Shown here piece after piece: positions 46,872-54,519 of a stretch of 64,000 bases of DNA; position 1 is the first letter of the stretch, and the number at the start of each line of letters is the position of its first letter. The position numbers and the translations under genes are program-made. Origin of the DNA: Minwuia thermotolerans. GTDB lineage: Bacteria > Pseudomonadota > Alphaproteobacteria > Minwuiales > Minwuiaceae. The stretch is taken from positions 62,001 through 126,000 of the forward strand of contig NZ_PIGG01000040.1 in the NCBI RefSeq assembly GCF_002924445.1, read 5' to 3'. A model generated the notes under the pieces. The model had not been told where the DNA came from, made no database searches, and saw only the letters and a program-made list of their open reading frames with translations.

Positions 46872-46887
46872 TGGCATCGAACTCGCA
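46872..46887 (+). promoter_or_regulatory. Weak candidate sigma-54 promoter for the secretion ABC-HlyD operon
   Basis: TGGCATCGAACTCGCA keeps the GG and GC with the correct ten-base separation and TGGCA of the -24 element; the -12 element is TCGCA instead of TTGCA. The predicted start point is near 46898 and the ATG is at 46927. Weaker than the RTX promoter. Confidence 0.35.
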
Positions 46888-46926
46888 TGAACCGTGGCGA
46901 CGCAACCGGGAGACGCAAGAGGATCG

Positions 46927-48636
46927 ATGGCTGACGGCCCGGAATGGCTGAGGGAGGTGCTGGCTCCGGTGCGCAGGCGCATCGGCGAGGTCATCGCCTA
47001 TTCGTCGATCATCAACCTGCTGGCGATCGCCGCCCCGATCTTCGTGCTTCAGGTCTATGATCGGGTGGTCTTCCACGGCGGGCTGTCGACCCTGCAGGGC
47101 CTGGTGATCGGCATGTTCGCCGCCATCGTCTTCGACTTCGTGCTGCGCCAGGGCCGGGCCCGGCTGCTGCGCTCGGCCGCCGTCGATATGGACGTGGAGC
47201 TGGCGCGCGCGCTCTACAGCCGCATCACCGCCGCGCCGCTGCCGGTGCTGGAAAGCCGGCCGACGGCCTACTGGCAGGCCCTGTTCCGCGATGCCGAGGT
47301 GGTCCGCAACGCCTTCTCCGGTCTGTCGGCAGTGCTGATCGCCGACCTGCCCTTCGCGCTGTTCTTCGCGGTGGTCATCTTCATCATCGCCCCGCCCGTG
47401 GCGTGGGTGCTGCTGGCGGCGTTCCCGCTGTTCATCGGCCTGGCCTGGTGGTCGGGGCGGGTGATGCAGGACGCCAACCGCGAGGAACGCGAGGCCAGCT
47501 TCGACCGCGACGCCGTGACCGCCGAGCTGATCGGCGGCCGGACCACGATCAAGGCGCTGGCGCTGAAGGGCCCGATGACCGAGGTCTGGGAGGCGCGCCA
47601 TGTCCGCGCCGTCGACGAATCGGTCCGGCGCGGGCGGCAGTCCGACCGCTTCGTGCACATGGGGCTGGGGCTGACGGTTCTGACCACCGTCGCGGTGACC
47701 GCTGTCGGCGCGGTGGCGATCCTCAACCAGGAATTGTCCATCGGCGCGCTGGTCGCGGCCAACATGCTGGGCGGGCGGATCGTCCAGCCCTTCCAGCAGC
47801 TGATCGGCAACTGGCGCACCTACATGGCGACACGGCAATCCCTGAAGCGGCTGGGCGAGGCCTTCGCCACCGCCGAGGAGCCCGCCCGCGGCGCCGTCCG
47901 CCCGAACGTGCGCGACGGCGTCCTGATGCTGGACGACGTTACCTTCGGCTATGCGCCGGACCGCCCGCCGGCGGTGCGGAACGTCAGGCTGAAGATCGGC
48001 AACGGCCTGCACGCGCTGGTCGGACCCAACGGTTCCGGCAAGACCACGCTGCTGAAGCTGATGCAGGGCCTCTACCGCCCCAGCCACGGCCGGGTGATGC
48101 TGGACGAGGCCGACATCGCCCAGTTCGGCCGCGAGGATCTGGCCCGCGCCATCGGCTATGTGCCCCAGCATACCTTCCTGTTCGCCGGCACGATCAGGGA
48201 AAACATTGCCATTGGCGATCCCGGGGCCGATGACGGGCTGATCGTCGACGCCGCCCACCTGGCCGGCGCCCACTCGGCGATTTCCGAGATGGCCGACGGC
48301 TATGGCGCACGCATCGGCGAGGGCGGCATGGACCTGCCCGGCGGCGTGCGCCAGCGCATCGCCATCGCGCGGGCGCTGCTGGGCAATCCGCCGGTGCTGC
48401 TGCTCGACGAGCCGTCGGGCAATCTGGACACCGAGGCCGCGAAGACCCTGGCGCGGAACCTGGAGGCGCTGGCGGAAGACCGCACCATCGTCGTCGTCAC
48501 CCACAGCCCCGTACTGCTGGAGGTCTGCCACAACATCATCGCGCTCGACGGCGGCCGCATCGTCGCCGCCGGCCCCGCCGGTCAGGTGCGCGAGCGCATG
48601 GAGGCGGCCCGGCGGCTTAAGGAGGTGGAGCGTTGA
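46927..48636 (+). CDS. Type I secretion system permease/ATPase
   Basis: A 569-residue half-transporter. The N-terminal membrane domain has about six helices and opens after IINLLAIAAPIFVLQVYDRVV, a mark of the PrtD/LapB-type RTX exporters. The ATPase domain has Walker A GPNGSGKTT and Q-loop YVPQHTFLF. The signature is [16 protein letters not shown] (Pro and Val replace the usual Ser and Gln), followed by Walker B VLLLDEPSGNLD. No peptidase C39 domain is present. It should recognise the RTX C-terminus. The stop overlaps the HlyD start. Confidence 0.95.
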   Translation: MADGPEWLREVLAPVRRRIGEVIAYSSIINLLAIAAPIFVLQVYDRVVFHGGLSTLQGLVIGMFAAIVFDFVLRQGRARLLRSAAVDMDVELARALYSRITAAPLPVLESRPTAYWQALFRDAEVVRNAFSGLSAVLIADLPFALFFAVVIFIIAPPVAWVLLAAFPLFIGLAWWSGRVMQDANREEREASFDRDAVTAELIGGRTTIKALALKGPMTEVWEARHVRAVDESVRRGRQSDRFVHMGLGLTVLTTVAVTAVGAVAILNQELSIGALVAANMLGGRIVQPFQQLIGNWRTYMATRQSLKRLGEAFATAEEPARGAVRPNVRDGVLMLDDVTFGYAPDRPPAVRNVRLKIGNGLHALVGPNGSGKTTLLKLMQGLYRPSHGRVMLDEADIAQFGREDLARAIGYVPQHTFLFAGTIRENIAIGDPGADDGLIVDAAHLAGAHSAISEMADGYGARIGEGGMDLPGGVRQRIAIARALLGNPPVLLLDEPSGNLDTEAAKTLARNLEALAEDRTIVVVTHSPVLLEVCHNIIALDGGRIVAAGPAGQVRERMEAARRLKEVER

Positions 48637-49922
48637 GCGCGCTGGACGACATGGCGGCCCGTCATCGCCCCCGCGGCGGGGTGATCCTGGCCCGGGCCGC
48701 GGCCCTGCTGATCCTGGCGCTGGCCGCCTGGGCGCTGGTCGCCGAACTGGACGAGGTGGCGGTGGCCGAGGGCCTGGTGGTGCCCCAGGGCGACGTGAAG
48801 ACCGTCCAGCATCTGGAGGGGGGCATCGTCGAGGAGATGCTGGTGTCGGAGGGCGACCGCGTCACGGCGGGCGAGCCGCTGCTCCGCCTCGCCCTCGGCA
48901 CCGACGCGCAGAGCCCCGAGGGGCTGCGCGTGCGCCTGGACGGTCTGTTGCTGAAACGCGAGCGCCTGCTGGCCGAGGCCGCGGGCACGGAGCCCGCCTT
49001 TTCCGCCGACATCGAGGCGCGGCGGCCGGATCTGGTGCGCGCCGAGCGCCGCGCCTTCCTGGCGAGCCGCTCGGAGTTCGAAAGCACCATTGCCGTGCTG
49101 GGCGAGCAGGCGCGCCAGAGCGAGGAGGAGGCGCGCGAATTCGCCGCCGCCCGCGACGCCCGGCGCGAGGAGATCGCGCTCGCCGAGCAGGCGCTGGCGA
49201 CGCTGGAGGATCTGGCGAAGGACAATCTCGCCTCCCGCCTGGAGGTCAATCAGAAGCAGGGCGAACTGGCGCGCCTCAGGGGCGAGATGGAAAGCCTGAA
49301 CGCCGCCATCAGCCGCGCCAACGCCGCTCGCCGGGAAGCCGTGGAGCGCCGCGAGGAAGCCTCGCGCGCCTTCCGCCGGAGCGCGCAGGCGGAGCTCTCC
49401 GAAGTCGAGGTCGATATCGCCACGGTCACGGACCGGCTGACCGGCGCCGACGATCAGCGCAGCCGCACCGTGGTGCGCAGTCCCATCGACGGGATCGTCG
49501 GCGAAATGAAGGTGACGACCATCGGCGGCATCGTCGGACCCGGTCAGCCGATCCTGGAGATCGTGCCGGTGGGCGGCAACCTGGTTGTGGAAGCCAGGCT
49601 CCGGCCCGCCGACCGGGGCTTCGTCGACGTCGGCCAGGACGCGACGGTGAAAATCTCGACCTACGACTTCATCCGCTTCGGCGGGCTGGAGGGCCGGGTC
49701 GTCCGCATATCCCCCGATTCCAACATCGACGAGCAGGGCCGGCCCTATTTCAAGGTCGTGGTGGAAACGGCACGGAGCTATCTGGGCGACGAGCCGGGCC
49801 GTCTGCCCATCGGGCCGGGCATGGAAGCCACCGTCGACATCCACACCGGCTCCCGCTCGGTCGCCTCCTTTCTGCTCCGGCCCGTCCTGCGCCTGCAGAG
49901 CGAGGCGTTCCGGGAGAGGTAA
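48633..49922 (+). CDS. HlyD family periplasmic adaptor of the type I secretion system
   Basis: A 429-residue membrane-fusion protein. One N-terminal helix (AALLILALAAWALVAEL) is followed by the half-lipoyl VKTVQHLEGGIVEEMLVSEGD, a long coiled coil (to about residue 265), the second half-lipoyl (VRSPIDGIVGEMKV) and a beta-barrel domain. The start codon is TTG (48633) overlapping the upstream stop as TTGA, with a perfect AAGGAGGT ribosome-binding site at 48619. It links the ABC protein to TolC. Confidence 0.95.
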   Translation: MSALDDMAARHRPRGGVILARAAALLILALAAWALVAELDEVAVAEGLVVPQGDVKTVQHLEGGIVEEMLVSEGDRVTAGEPLLRLALGTDAQSPEGLRVRLDGLLLKRERLLAEAAGTEPAFSADIEARRPDLVRAERRAFLASRSEFESTIAVLGEQARQSEEEAREFAAARDARREEIALAEQALATLEDLAKDNLASRLEVNQKQGELARLRGEMESLNAAISRANAARREAVERREEASRAFRRSAQAELSEVEVDIATVTDRLTGADDQRSRTVVRSPIDGIVGEMKVTTIGGIVGPGQPILEIVPVGGNLVVEARLRPADRGFVDVGQDATVKISTYDFIRFGGLEGRVVRISPDSNIDEQGRPYFKVVVETARSYLGDEPGRLPIGPGMEATVDIHTGSRSVASFLLRPVLRLQSEAFRER

Positions 49923-49928
49923 CAGGTC

Positions 49929-49963
49929 GGCGCGCGAGGGATGGCATGGCTGGCTCGCGCGCC
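49929..49963 (+). terminator. Stem-loop after hlyD
   Basis: GGCGCGCGAG and CTCGCGCGCC form a perfect 10-bp stem with a 15-base loop, 7 bp after the hlyD stop. Outer AGGTC/GACCT may extend it. The T-tract is short (TTCT), so termination is only probable. It also separates hlyD from the convergent small gene. Confidence 0.6.
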
Positions 49964-49981
49964 TTCTGACCTATGGCGTCG

Positions 49982-50404
49982 TCATCGCGGGGCGGGCGGC
50001 GGCAGAGGGGGCGGCGGCGCATCGCTGCGGTAGGCGTCTCTGAGCCGCTCTCTGAGCCGCCGGTCGACCCGGTCCTCGCGGCGGTCGTCGCGGCGGGCGT
50101 CGAGATCGTTCGGATCGCCCTGCAGCAGGTCCCGGCGTTCGTTCAGCCGGTCCAGCAGCCGCCCTTCCCGCTCCGCCGAATAGGCTTCGCGCTGGCTTTG
50201 GCGATCCCTGAAGTTCTGGCCTCGATCGAGGTTCCGGTCCCTGAAGCGCTCCTCGGGCGGCAGGCGGCGCTGCTTCAGGCGCTCGGTCCGCTCGCGGATA
50301 TCGGCGGCCGGATCGTCGCGCAGCTGTGCGGTGGCGGGCGGTGCGGGCGCCGCTGACCAGAACATGGCGAGGGCCGCCAGGACCAATGGGCCGGGATGTT
50401 TCAT
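49982..50404 (-). CDS. Small secreted, highly charged protein
   Basis: A 140-residue product with a signal peptide (LVLAALAMFWSAAPAPPATA). An Arg/Asp/Glu-rich mature part follows (ERFRDRNLDRGQNFRDRQ, then DARRDDRREDRVDRRLRERLRD) and a Pro-rich end. I do not recognise a family. The charged pattern suggests an extended helix in the periplasm. The ribosome-binding site is weak. It converges with the secretion operon and is next to the P450 gene, with which it may share only position. Confidence 0.6.
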   Translation of the reverse strand: MKHPGPLVLAALAMFWSAAPAPPATAQLRDDPAADIRERTERLKQRRLPPEERFRDRNLDRGQNFRDRQSQREAYSAEREGRLLDRLNERRDLLQGDPNDLDARRDDRREDRVDRRLRERLRDAYRSDAPPPPLPPPAPR

Positions 50405-50446
50405 CCGCTTCCATATCGGTCGAAATCCGCCTCGCGGAAGTGGCGG

Positions 50447-51658
50447 CTATCTCAGCTTGACCGGAAACTTGCGATAGCCCCGGAACCGGGCCCGGCCGCC
50501 GCGGACGAAATCGCCATTGCGCTCGATATGGCGAAAGCGCGCCAGCAACCGGCCGATGGCGATCTTCCCTTCCATCCGCGCCAGCGAGTTGCCGAGGCAG
50601 ATATGCGCGCCCCAGCCGAAGGCGAGGTGGCGGTTCGGCTCACGCGTGATGTCGAGGCGGTCCGGATCGGGGAAGACCGCCGGATCGCGGTTGGCCGCGC
50701 CGATGCCGAGATGGATCACGGTGTCGGCCTCCACCGCGCCGCCGTCGAACTCGACCCGCCGCGTCGCCCGCCGTGTGCCCAGCTGGTTGGAGCTTTCGAA
50801 GCGCAGGAACTCCTCGATGGCGCTGTCCATCAGGTCCGGATCGGCCCGAAGCCGCGCCATCTCGCCGGGAAATGCCAGCAGGCCGGCGACGCCGTTGCCG
50901 ATCAGGTTGGTCGTGGTCTCGTGGCCGGCGTTGAGCAGGAAGATGCAGTTCTGGATCAGTTCCTCCTCGCTCAGCCGCTCCCCGTCCACCTCGCCGGCGA
51001 TCAGGATCGAAAGGATATCGCCTTCGCCGGGATTGCGGCGGCGTTCGTCGATCAGGTCCTTGAGATAGGCCGAGAAGGCCGCCACGGCCTCGTTGCCGCG
51101 GCGCAGCTGTTCGTCGGAGATGGTCGGCTCCAGCGCGCCCAGGATCAGCATCGCCCAGTCGCGCAGCCGCTCCCGGTCCGCCGCCGGCACGCCCAGCATG
51201 TCGCAGATCACGCCGACCGGCAGGGCGAATGCGAAATCGCCGATCAGGTCCATCTCGCCGCGTTCCTCTGCGCGGTCCAGAAAACCGTCCACCAAGGCGA
51301 CGATCCCGGGCTCCATCGAACGCATGGCGCGCGGCGTGAAGGCCTGGGCCAGCAGCTTGCGCACGCGGGTGTGCAGGGGCGGGTCGTTGAACACCAGGCT
51401 GGTGGTGTGATGGACCAGCAGCGGCCCCTCGCCGAACTTCGGCCCGAACTCGCGGCGCTTGTCCGAGGACATGGTCCGGTCGCGGTAGCAGGCGATGACG
51501 TCCGCGTAGCGACTGAGGAAGACGGACCCGTCCGGCAGGCGGTGGACGGGGCTGTGTTCGCGCAGCGCGTGGTAGACCGGAAACGGATCCTCCAGGTACT
51601 CGGGCGTCAGCGCGTAGAGATTGAACGCTTCCGCCGTTTCCCTGGAGGCCGTGGTCAT
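50447..51658 (-). CDS. Cytochrome P450
   Basis: A 403-residue bacterial P450 monooxygenase, soluble, of the length seen in class I systems. The I-helix oxygen-binding motif is AGHETTT, the ExxR motif is EEFLRFES, and the heme loop is FGWGAHICLG with Cys354 as the iron ligand. It needs an external ferredoxin and reductase, and none is adjacent. Its ATG overlaps the stop of the upstream SDR gene (ATGA), so both probably act in one oxidation route. Substrate unknown. Confidence 0.95.
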   Translation of the reverse strand: MTTASRETAEAFNLYALTPEYLEDPFPVYHALREHSPVHRLPDGSVFLSRYADVIACYRDRTMSSDKRREFGPKFGEGPLLVHHTTSLVFNDPPLHTRVRKLLAQAFTPRAMRSMEPGIVALVDGFLDRAEERGEMDLIGDFAFALPVGVICDMLGVPAADRERLRDWAMLILGALEPTISDEQLRRGNEAVAAFSAYLKDLIDERRRNPGEGDILSILIAGEVDGERLSEEELIQNCIFLLNAGHETTTNLIGNGVAGLLAFPGEMARLRADPDLMDSAIEEFLRFESSNQLGTRRATRRVEFDGGAVEADTVIHLGIGAANRDPAVFPDPDRLDITREPNRHLAFGWGAHICLGNSLARMEGKIAIGRLLARFRHIERNGDFVRGGRARFRGYRKFPVKLR

Positions 51659-52407
51659 TTCGCCAGATATCCGCCGTCTATCGGCAGTTCGATGCCGGTG
51701 ACGAACTTGCCGGAATCGGCGACCAGATAGAGCACGCCTTCTGCGATGTCGCGGGCCTCGCCGATGCGCTTCATCGGCGTGTCGCCGATCATCCGCTTCT
51801 CGATCATGCCGGCGCCGAACTCCGCTTTCACCGAATCCAGCATGCCGGTCTCAATGAAGCCGGGATGGATCGAATTGACGCGGATCGGATAGCCCAGATG
51901 CGCGCATTCCATCGCCGCGGCCTTGGTCAGCGTCCGCACCCCGCCCTTCGAGGCCGAATAGGCGCCGATCATCGATGCGCCGACGATGCCGTAGATCGAC
52001 GAGGTCGAGACGATCGAGCCGCCTTCGGTCTTCATCGCGCGGATGCCGTGCTTGATGCCCAGAAAGACGCCGTCGATGTTGACGGCCATGTGCGCCTTCC
52101 ACTCGTCCAGCGCGATGTCTTCCAGCGGCGCGGTCTTGGGCCGGACCCCGGCATTGTTGAACAGGATCGAGACCGTCCCGAGATCGGCGGCGGCCTTCCC
52201 GAAGGCGGCGATCCACTGATCCTCGTCGGCGGTATCGTGGCGGAGGAAGACGCCGCCGCAGGCTTTCGCAACCTCCCGGCCCTTGTCTTCCTGGATGTCG
52301 GTGACCAGCACCTTCGCGCCCTCTTCCGAGAGCAGTTTCGCGGTCGCCGCGCCGAGGCCCGACGCCCCGCCGGTGACGATCGCGACACGTCCTTCAACGC
52401 GTCCCAT
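51655..52407 (-). CDS. SDR family oxidoreductase coupled to the P450
   Basis: A 250-residue short-chain dehydrogenase with TGGASGLG (nucleotide binding), an Asp after the second strand (VTDIQ, favouring NAD), NNAG, STSSIYG, and the catalytic YSASK. The C-terminal IDGGYLAK is usual. The sequence resembles alcohol or cyclic-alcohol dehydrogenases of the family. Its stop overlaps the P450 start, so a hydroxylation-then-oxidation pair is a fair inference. It diverges from the GST-like gene. Confidence 0.92.
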   Translation of the reverse strand: MGRVEGRVAIVTGGASGLGAATAKLLSEEGAKVLVTDIQEDKGREVAKACGGVFLRHDTADEDQWIAAFGKAAADLGTVSILFNNAGVRPKTAPLEDIALDEWKAHMAVNIDGVFLGIKHGIRAMKTEGGSIVSTSSIYGIVGASMIGAYSASKGGVRTLTKAAAMECAHLGYPIRVNSIHPGFIETGMLDSVKAEFGAGMIEKRMIGDTPMKRIGEARDIAEGVLYLVADSGKFVTGIELPIDGGYLAK

Positions 52408-52520
52408 GCATTCCCTCCCCTGAAATGACGGCCGCAGGATAATGCGCCCTTCCCCCGTTGGACAGGGCCTGCCGAGCCCCTATGCTCCAGGCGAGCATCT
52501 GCACCGGGGAGGCGCGTGAA

Positions 52521-53441
52521 ATGACCGATTTCATCCTGCACCACTACGACATGTCGCCCTTCGCGGAGAAGGCGCGGCTGATGATGGGGCTGAAAGGCCT
52601 GGCCTGGCGCGGCGTGGATATCCCGATGATCATGCCGAAGCCGGATCTGACGCCTCTGACCGGCGGCTACCGCAAGACGCCCGTGCTGCAGATCGGCGCC
52701 GATATCTACTGCGATACCGGTCTGATCGCGGACGAACTGGAGCGCCGCCATCCCGAGCCCGGCCTGATGAGCGGCGGCATCGGCCTGGCCCATGCGCTCT
52801 CGGCCTTCGCGGAGGGGCAGATGTTCTGGACCGTGGCCGGCTTTGTCATCGGCTCCAACGCCGACCGCATGCCCGCCGAGTTCCACGAGGACCGCGCCCG
52901 CATGCGCGGCGCGCCGGGGGCGAACGTCGAGAAGCTGAAGGCGGCGGTCGGGATGCACGAGGAACAGCTCAAGCCGCAGCTCGCCTGGGCGGCGGACCTG
53001 TTCGCCGACGGCCGCAAGTTCCTGGCCGGCGACGGCGCGGGACTGGCGGACCTGACCCTCTACCATGTCCTCTGGTTCCTGAAGGGCGGCGGCCGCGTCG
53101 GCCGGGCCTTGCTGGAGCCGCATCCGGCGCTCGGCGCGTTCATGGAACGCGTCGCCGCCATCGGTCATGGCGAGAAGACGGAAATGAGCGCCGAAGACGC
53201 GCTGGCGGCGGCAATGGCGGCAAGCCCGGAAAGCCCCGCCGGCGTCGACGGCAACGCCGAAGGCTGGAAGGCCGGCGATCGCGTGGCGATCGCGCCGACC
53301 GACTATGCCCGCGATCCGGTGCAGGGCGAGCTGGTGACCTACCATGGCGGGGAGATCGCCGTGCGCCGCACCGACGAACGCTGCGGCGAGGTGGTGGTCC
53401 ACTTCCCCCGGGTCGGTTTCGCGATCAAGCGCGCGGGGTAG
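52521..53441 (+). CDS. Glutathione S-transferase family protein with C-terminal extension
   Basis: A 306-residue protein. The thioredoxin-like N-domain is clear (LHHYDMSPFAEKARLMMGLKGL, then RKTPVLQIGADIYCDTGLIADELERR). The helical domain has ADLTLYHVLWFL. The final 55 residues (GWKAGDRVAIAPTDYA to FAIKRAG) form a beta-rich extension not found in ordinary GSTs. The active-site Ser or Cys of the family may be Ser12. The start ATG at 52521 follows GGGGAGG. It could conjugate or isomerise products of the neighbouring P450/SDR, which is speculative. Confidence 0.85.
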   Translation: MTDFILHHYDMSPFAEKARLMMGLKGLAWRGVDIPMIMPKPDLTPLTGGYRKTPVLQIGADIYCDTGLIADELERRHPEPGLMSGGIGLAHALSAFAEGQMFWTVAGFVIGSNADRMPAEFHEDRARMRGAPGANVEKLKAAVGMHEEQLKPQLAWAADLFADGRKFLAGDGAGLADLTLYHVLWFLKGGGRVGRALLEPHPALGAFMERVAAIGHGEKTEMSAEDALAAAMAASPESPAGVDGNAEGWKAGDRVAIAPTDYARDPVQGELVTYHGGEIAVRRTDERCGEVVVHFPRVGFAIKRAG

Positions 53442-53520
53442 ATCGACCGTCCCGAGGTCCCGGATCGCGGGGCGTCGCCCCTTGTCCCGGATGGCATCCT
53501 GGGCTGCGTTTCCTGGTGTC

Positions 53521-53552
53521 GTCCCGGCTGAACCGTAGCGGAACGCCGGGAC
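53521..53552. terminator. Hairpin between convergent GST-like and KPR genes
   Basis: GTCCCGGC (53521-53528) and GCCGGGAC (53545-53552) form a perfect 8-bp stem, with CCG/CGG pairing inside the loop. It ends directly at the KPR stop codon. The surrounding 110 bp look like an extragenic palindromic element. It may terminate from both sides; no T-tract is seen. Confidence 0.5.
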
Positions 53553-54500
53553 CTACTCCTGAGACGCCTTTGATCCCTGCCCCCCGAACGTCTTCTCGCG
53601 CTCCTTCACCAGGGCGGTGATGGATTCGTTGACCGGCGCCGGCACGCCGACCCTTAGGCCGGCGCGCGGAATCGCGCCGTTGATGACGTCGATCTCGGAG
53701 CGCCGCCCGGCCTGGTGGTCGAGCAGCAGCGAGGGCTTCGCGTCGGGGATTTTGGCGGCAAAGGCGCGGATATGGCGGGCCGGATCCTTCACTCCGGTGT
53801 CGATGGCCAGCGCCGAGGCGACGTTGAACGCCTCCTGCGCGCACCACAGCGAGACCACGCTGGCCTCGGGGCTGGCCATGGCCTCCCCGATCGTGAGGCC
53901 GGTCAGCGCGCAGGGACCGGAAAAGGCGACGTTGCAGATCAGCTTTTCCCAGATCATGCCGTCCAGATCGTCGAAGCACTGCGCCTTGAAACCGGCATCG
54001 GTCCAGACCGCTTCCAGATTTTTCAGTTCGTCGCTGGCGGGACCGCTGACCTCGCCCAGCCGCACGAGGTCCCAGCCATTGTGGTGGGCATGGCCGGGTT
54101 CCGGCACGGAGGCGCCGAAACCGCCGATGACGCCGATCTTCACGCGCTCGCGGCCGAGAATGCGCACGGCCCGCTCGGCGCTGCCCAGGCCGTTCTGGAT
54201 GGGCATGACGATGGTCTTCGCCCCGATCAGCGGCCGCGCCGCCTCCGCCGCCTCGGCCACATCCATCGCCTTCGTGGCGATGATGACGAGGTCGCATTCC
54301 GGCGCCTCGGCCGGATCGGTGGTGGCATTGACCGGCACGGTGCGTTCGCCCGAGGCGCCGGTCAGAGTCAGTCCCTTGCGGCCCATCGCCTCGACATGCT
54401 CGGCCCAGCGGTCGATGGCCCAGACCTCGTGGCCGGCGGAAGCGAAAAGTCCGGCATAGACGGAGCCGGTGGCTCCGCAACCCATGATCGCGATCTTCAT
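53553..54500 (-). CDS. 2-dehydropantoate 2-reductase family protein (KPR/PanE-like)
   Basis: A 315-residue NADPH-dependent reductase. It opens with KIAIMGCGATGSVYAGLFASAGHEV, then has IIATKAMD, IQNGLGSAE, and the catalytic Lys in WEKLICNVAFSGPCALTG with the later SEIDVINGAI. These are the PanE/ApbA blocks. Ketopantoate reduction leads to pantothenate, but this family has several paralogues of unknown substrate in alphaproteobacteria. It begins 19 bp after the CHASE2 cyclase stop, so it is likely the last gene of that operon. Confidence 0.88.
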   Translation of the reverse strand: MKIAIMGCGATGSVYAGLFASAGHEVWAIDRWAEHVEAMGRKGLTLTGASGERTVPVNATTDPAEAPECDLVIIATKAMDVAEAAEAARPLIGAKTIVMPIQNGLGSAERAVRILGRERVKIGVIGGFGASVPEPGHAHHNGWDLVRLGEVSGPASDELKNLEAVWTDAGFKAQCFDDLDGMIWEKLICNVAFSGPCALTGLTIGEAMASPEASVVSLWCAQEAFNVASALAIDTGVKDPARHIRAFAAKIPDAKPSLLLDHQAGRRSEIDVINGAIPRAGLRVGVPAPVNESITALVKEREKTFGGQGSKASQE

Positions 54501-54519
54501 GAAAACGCTTCCGCTGCTG

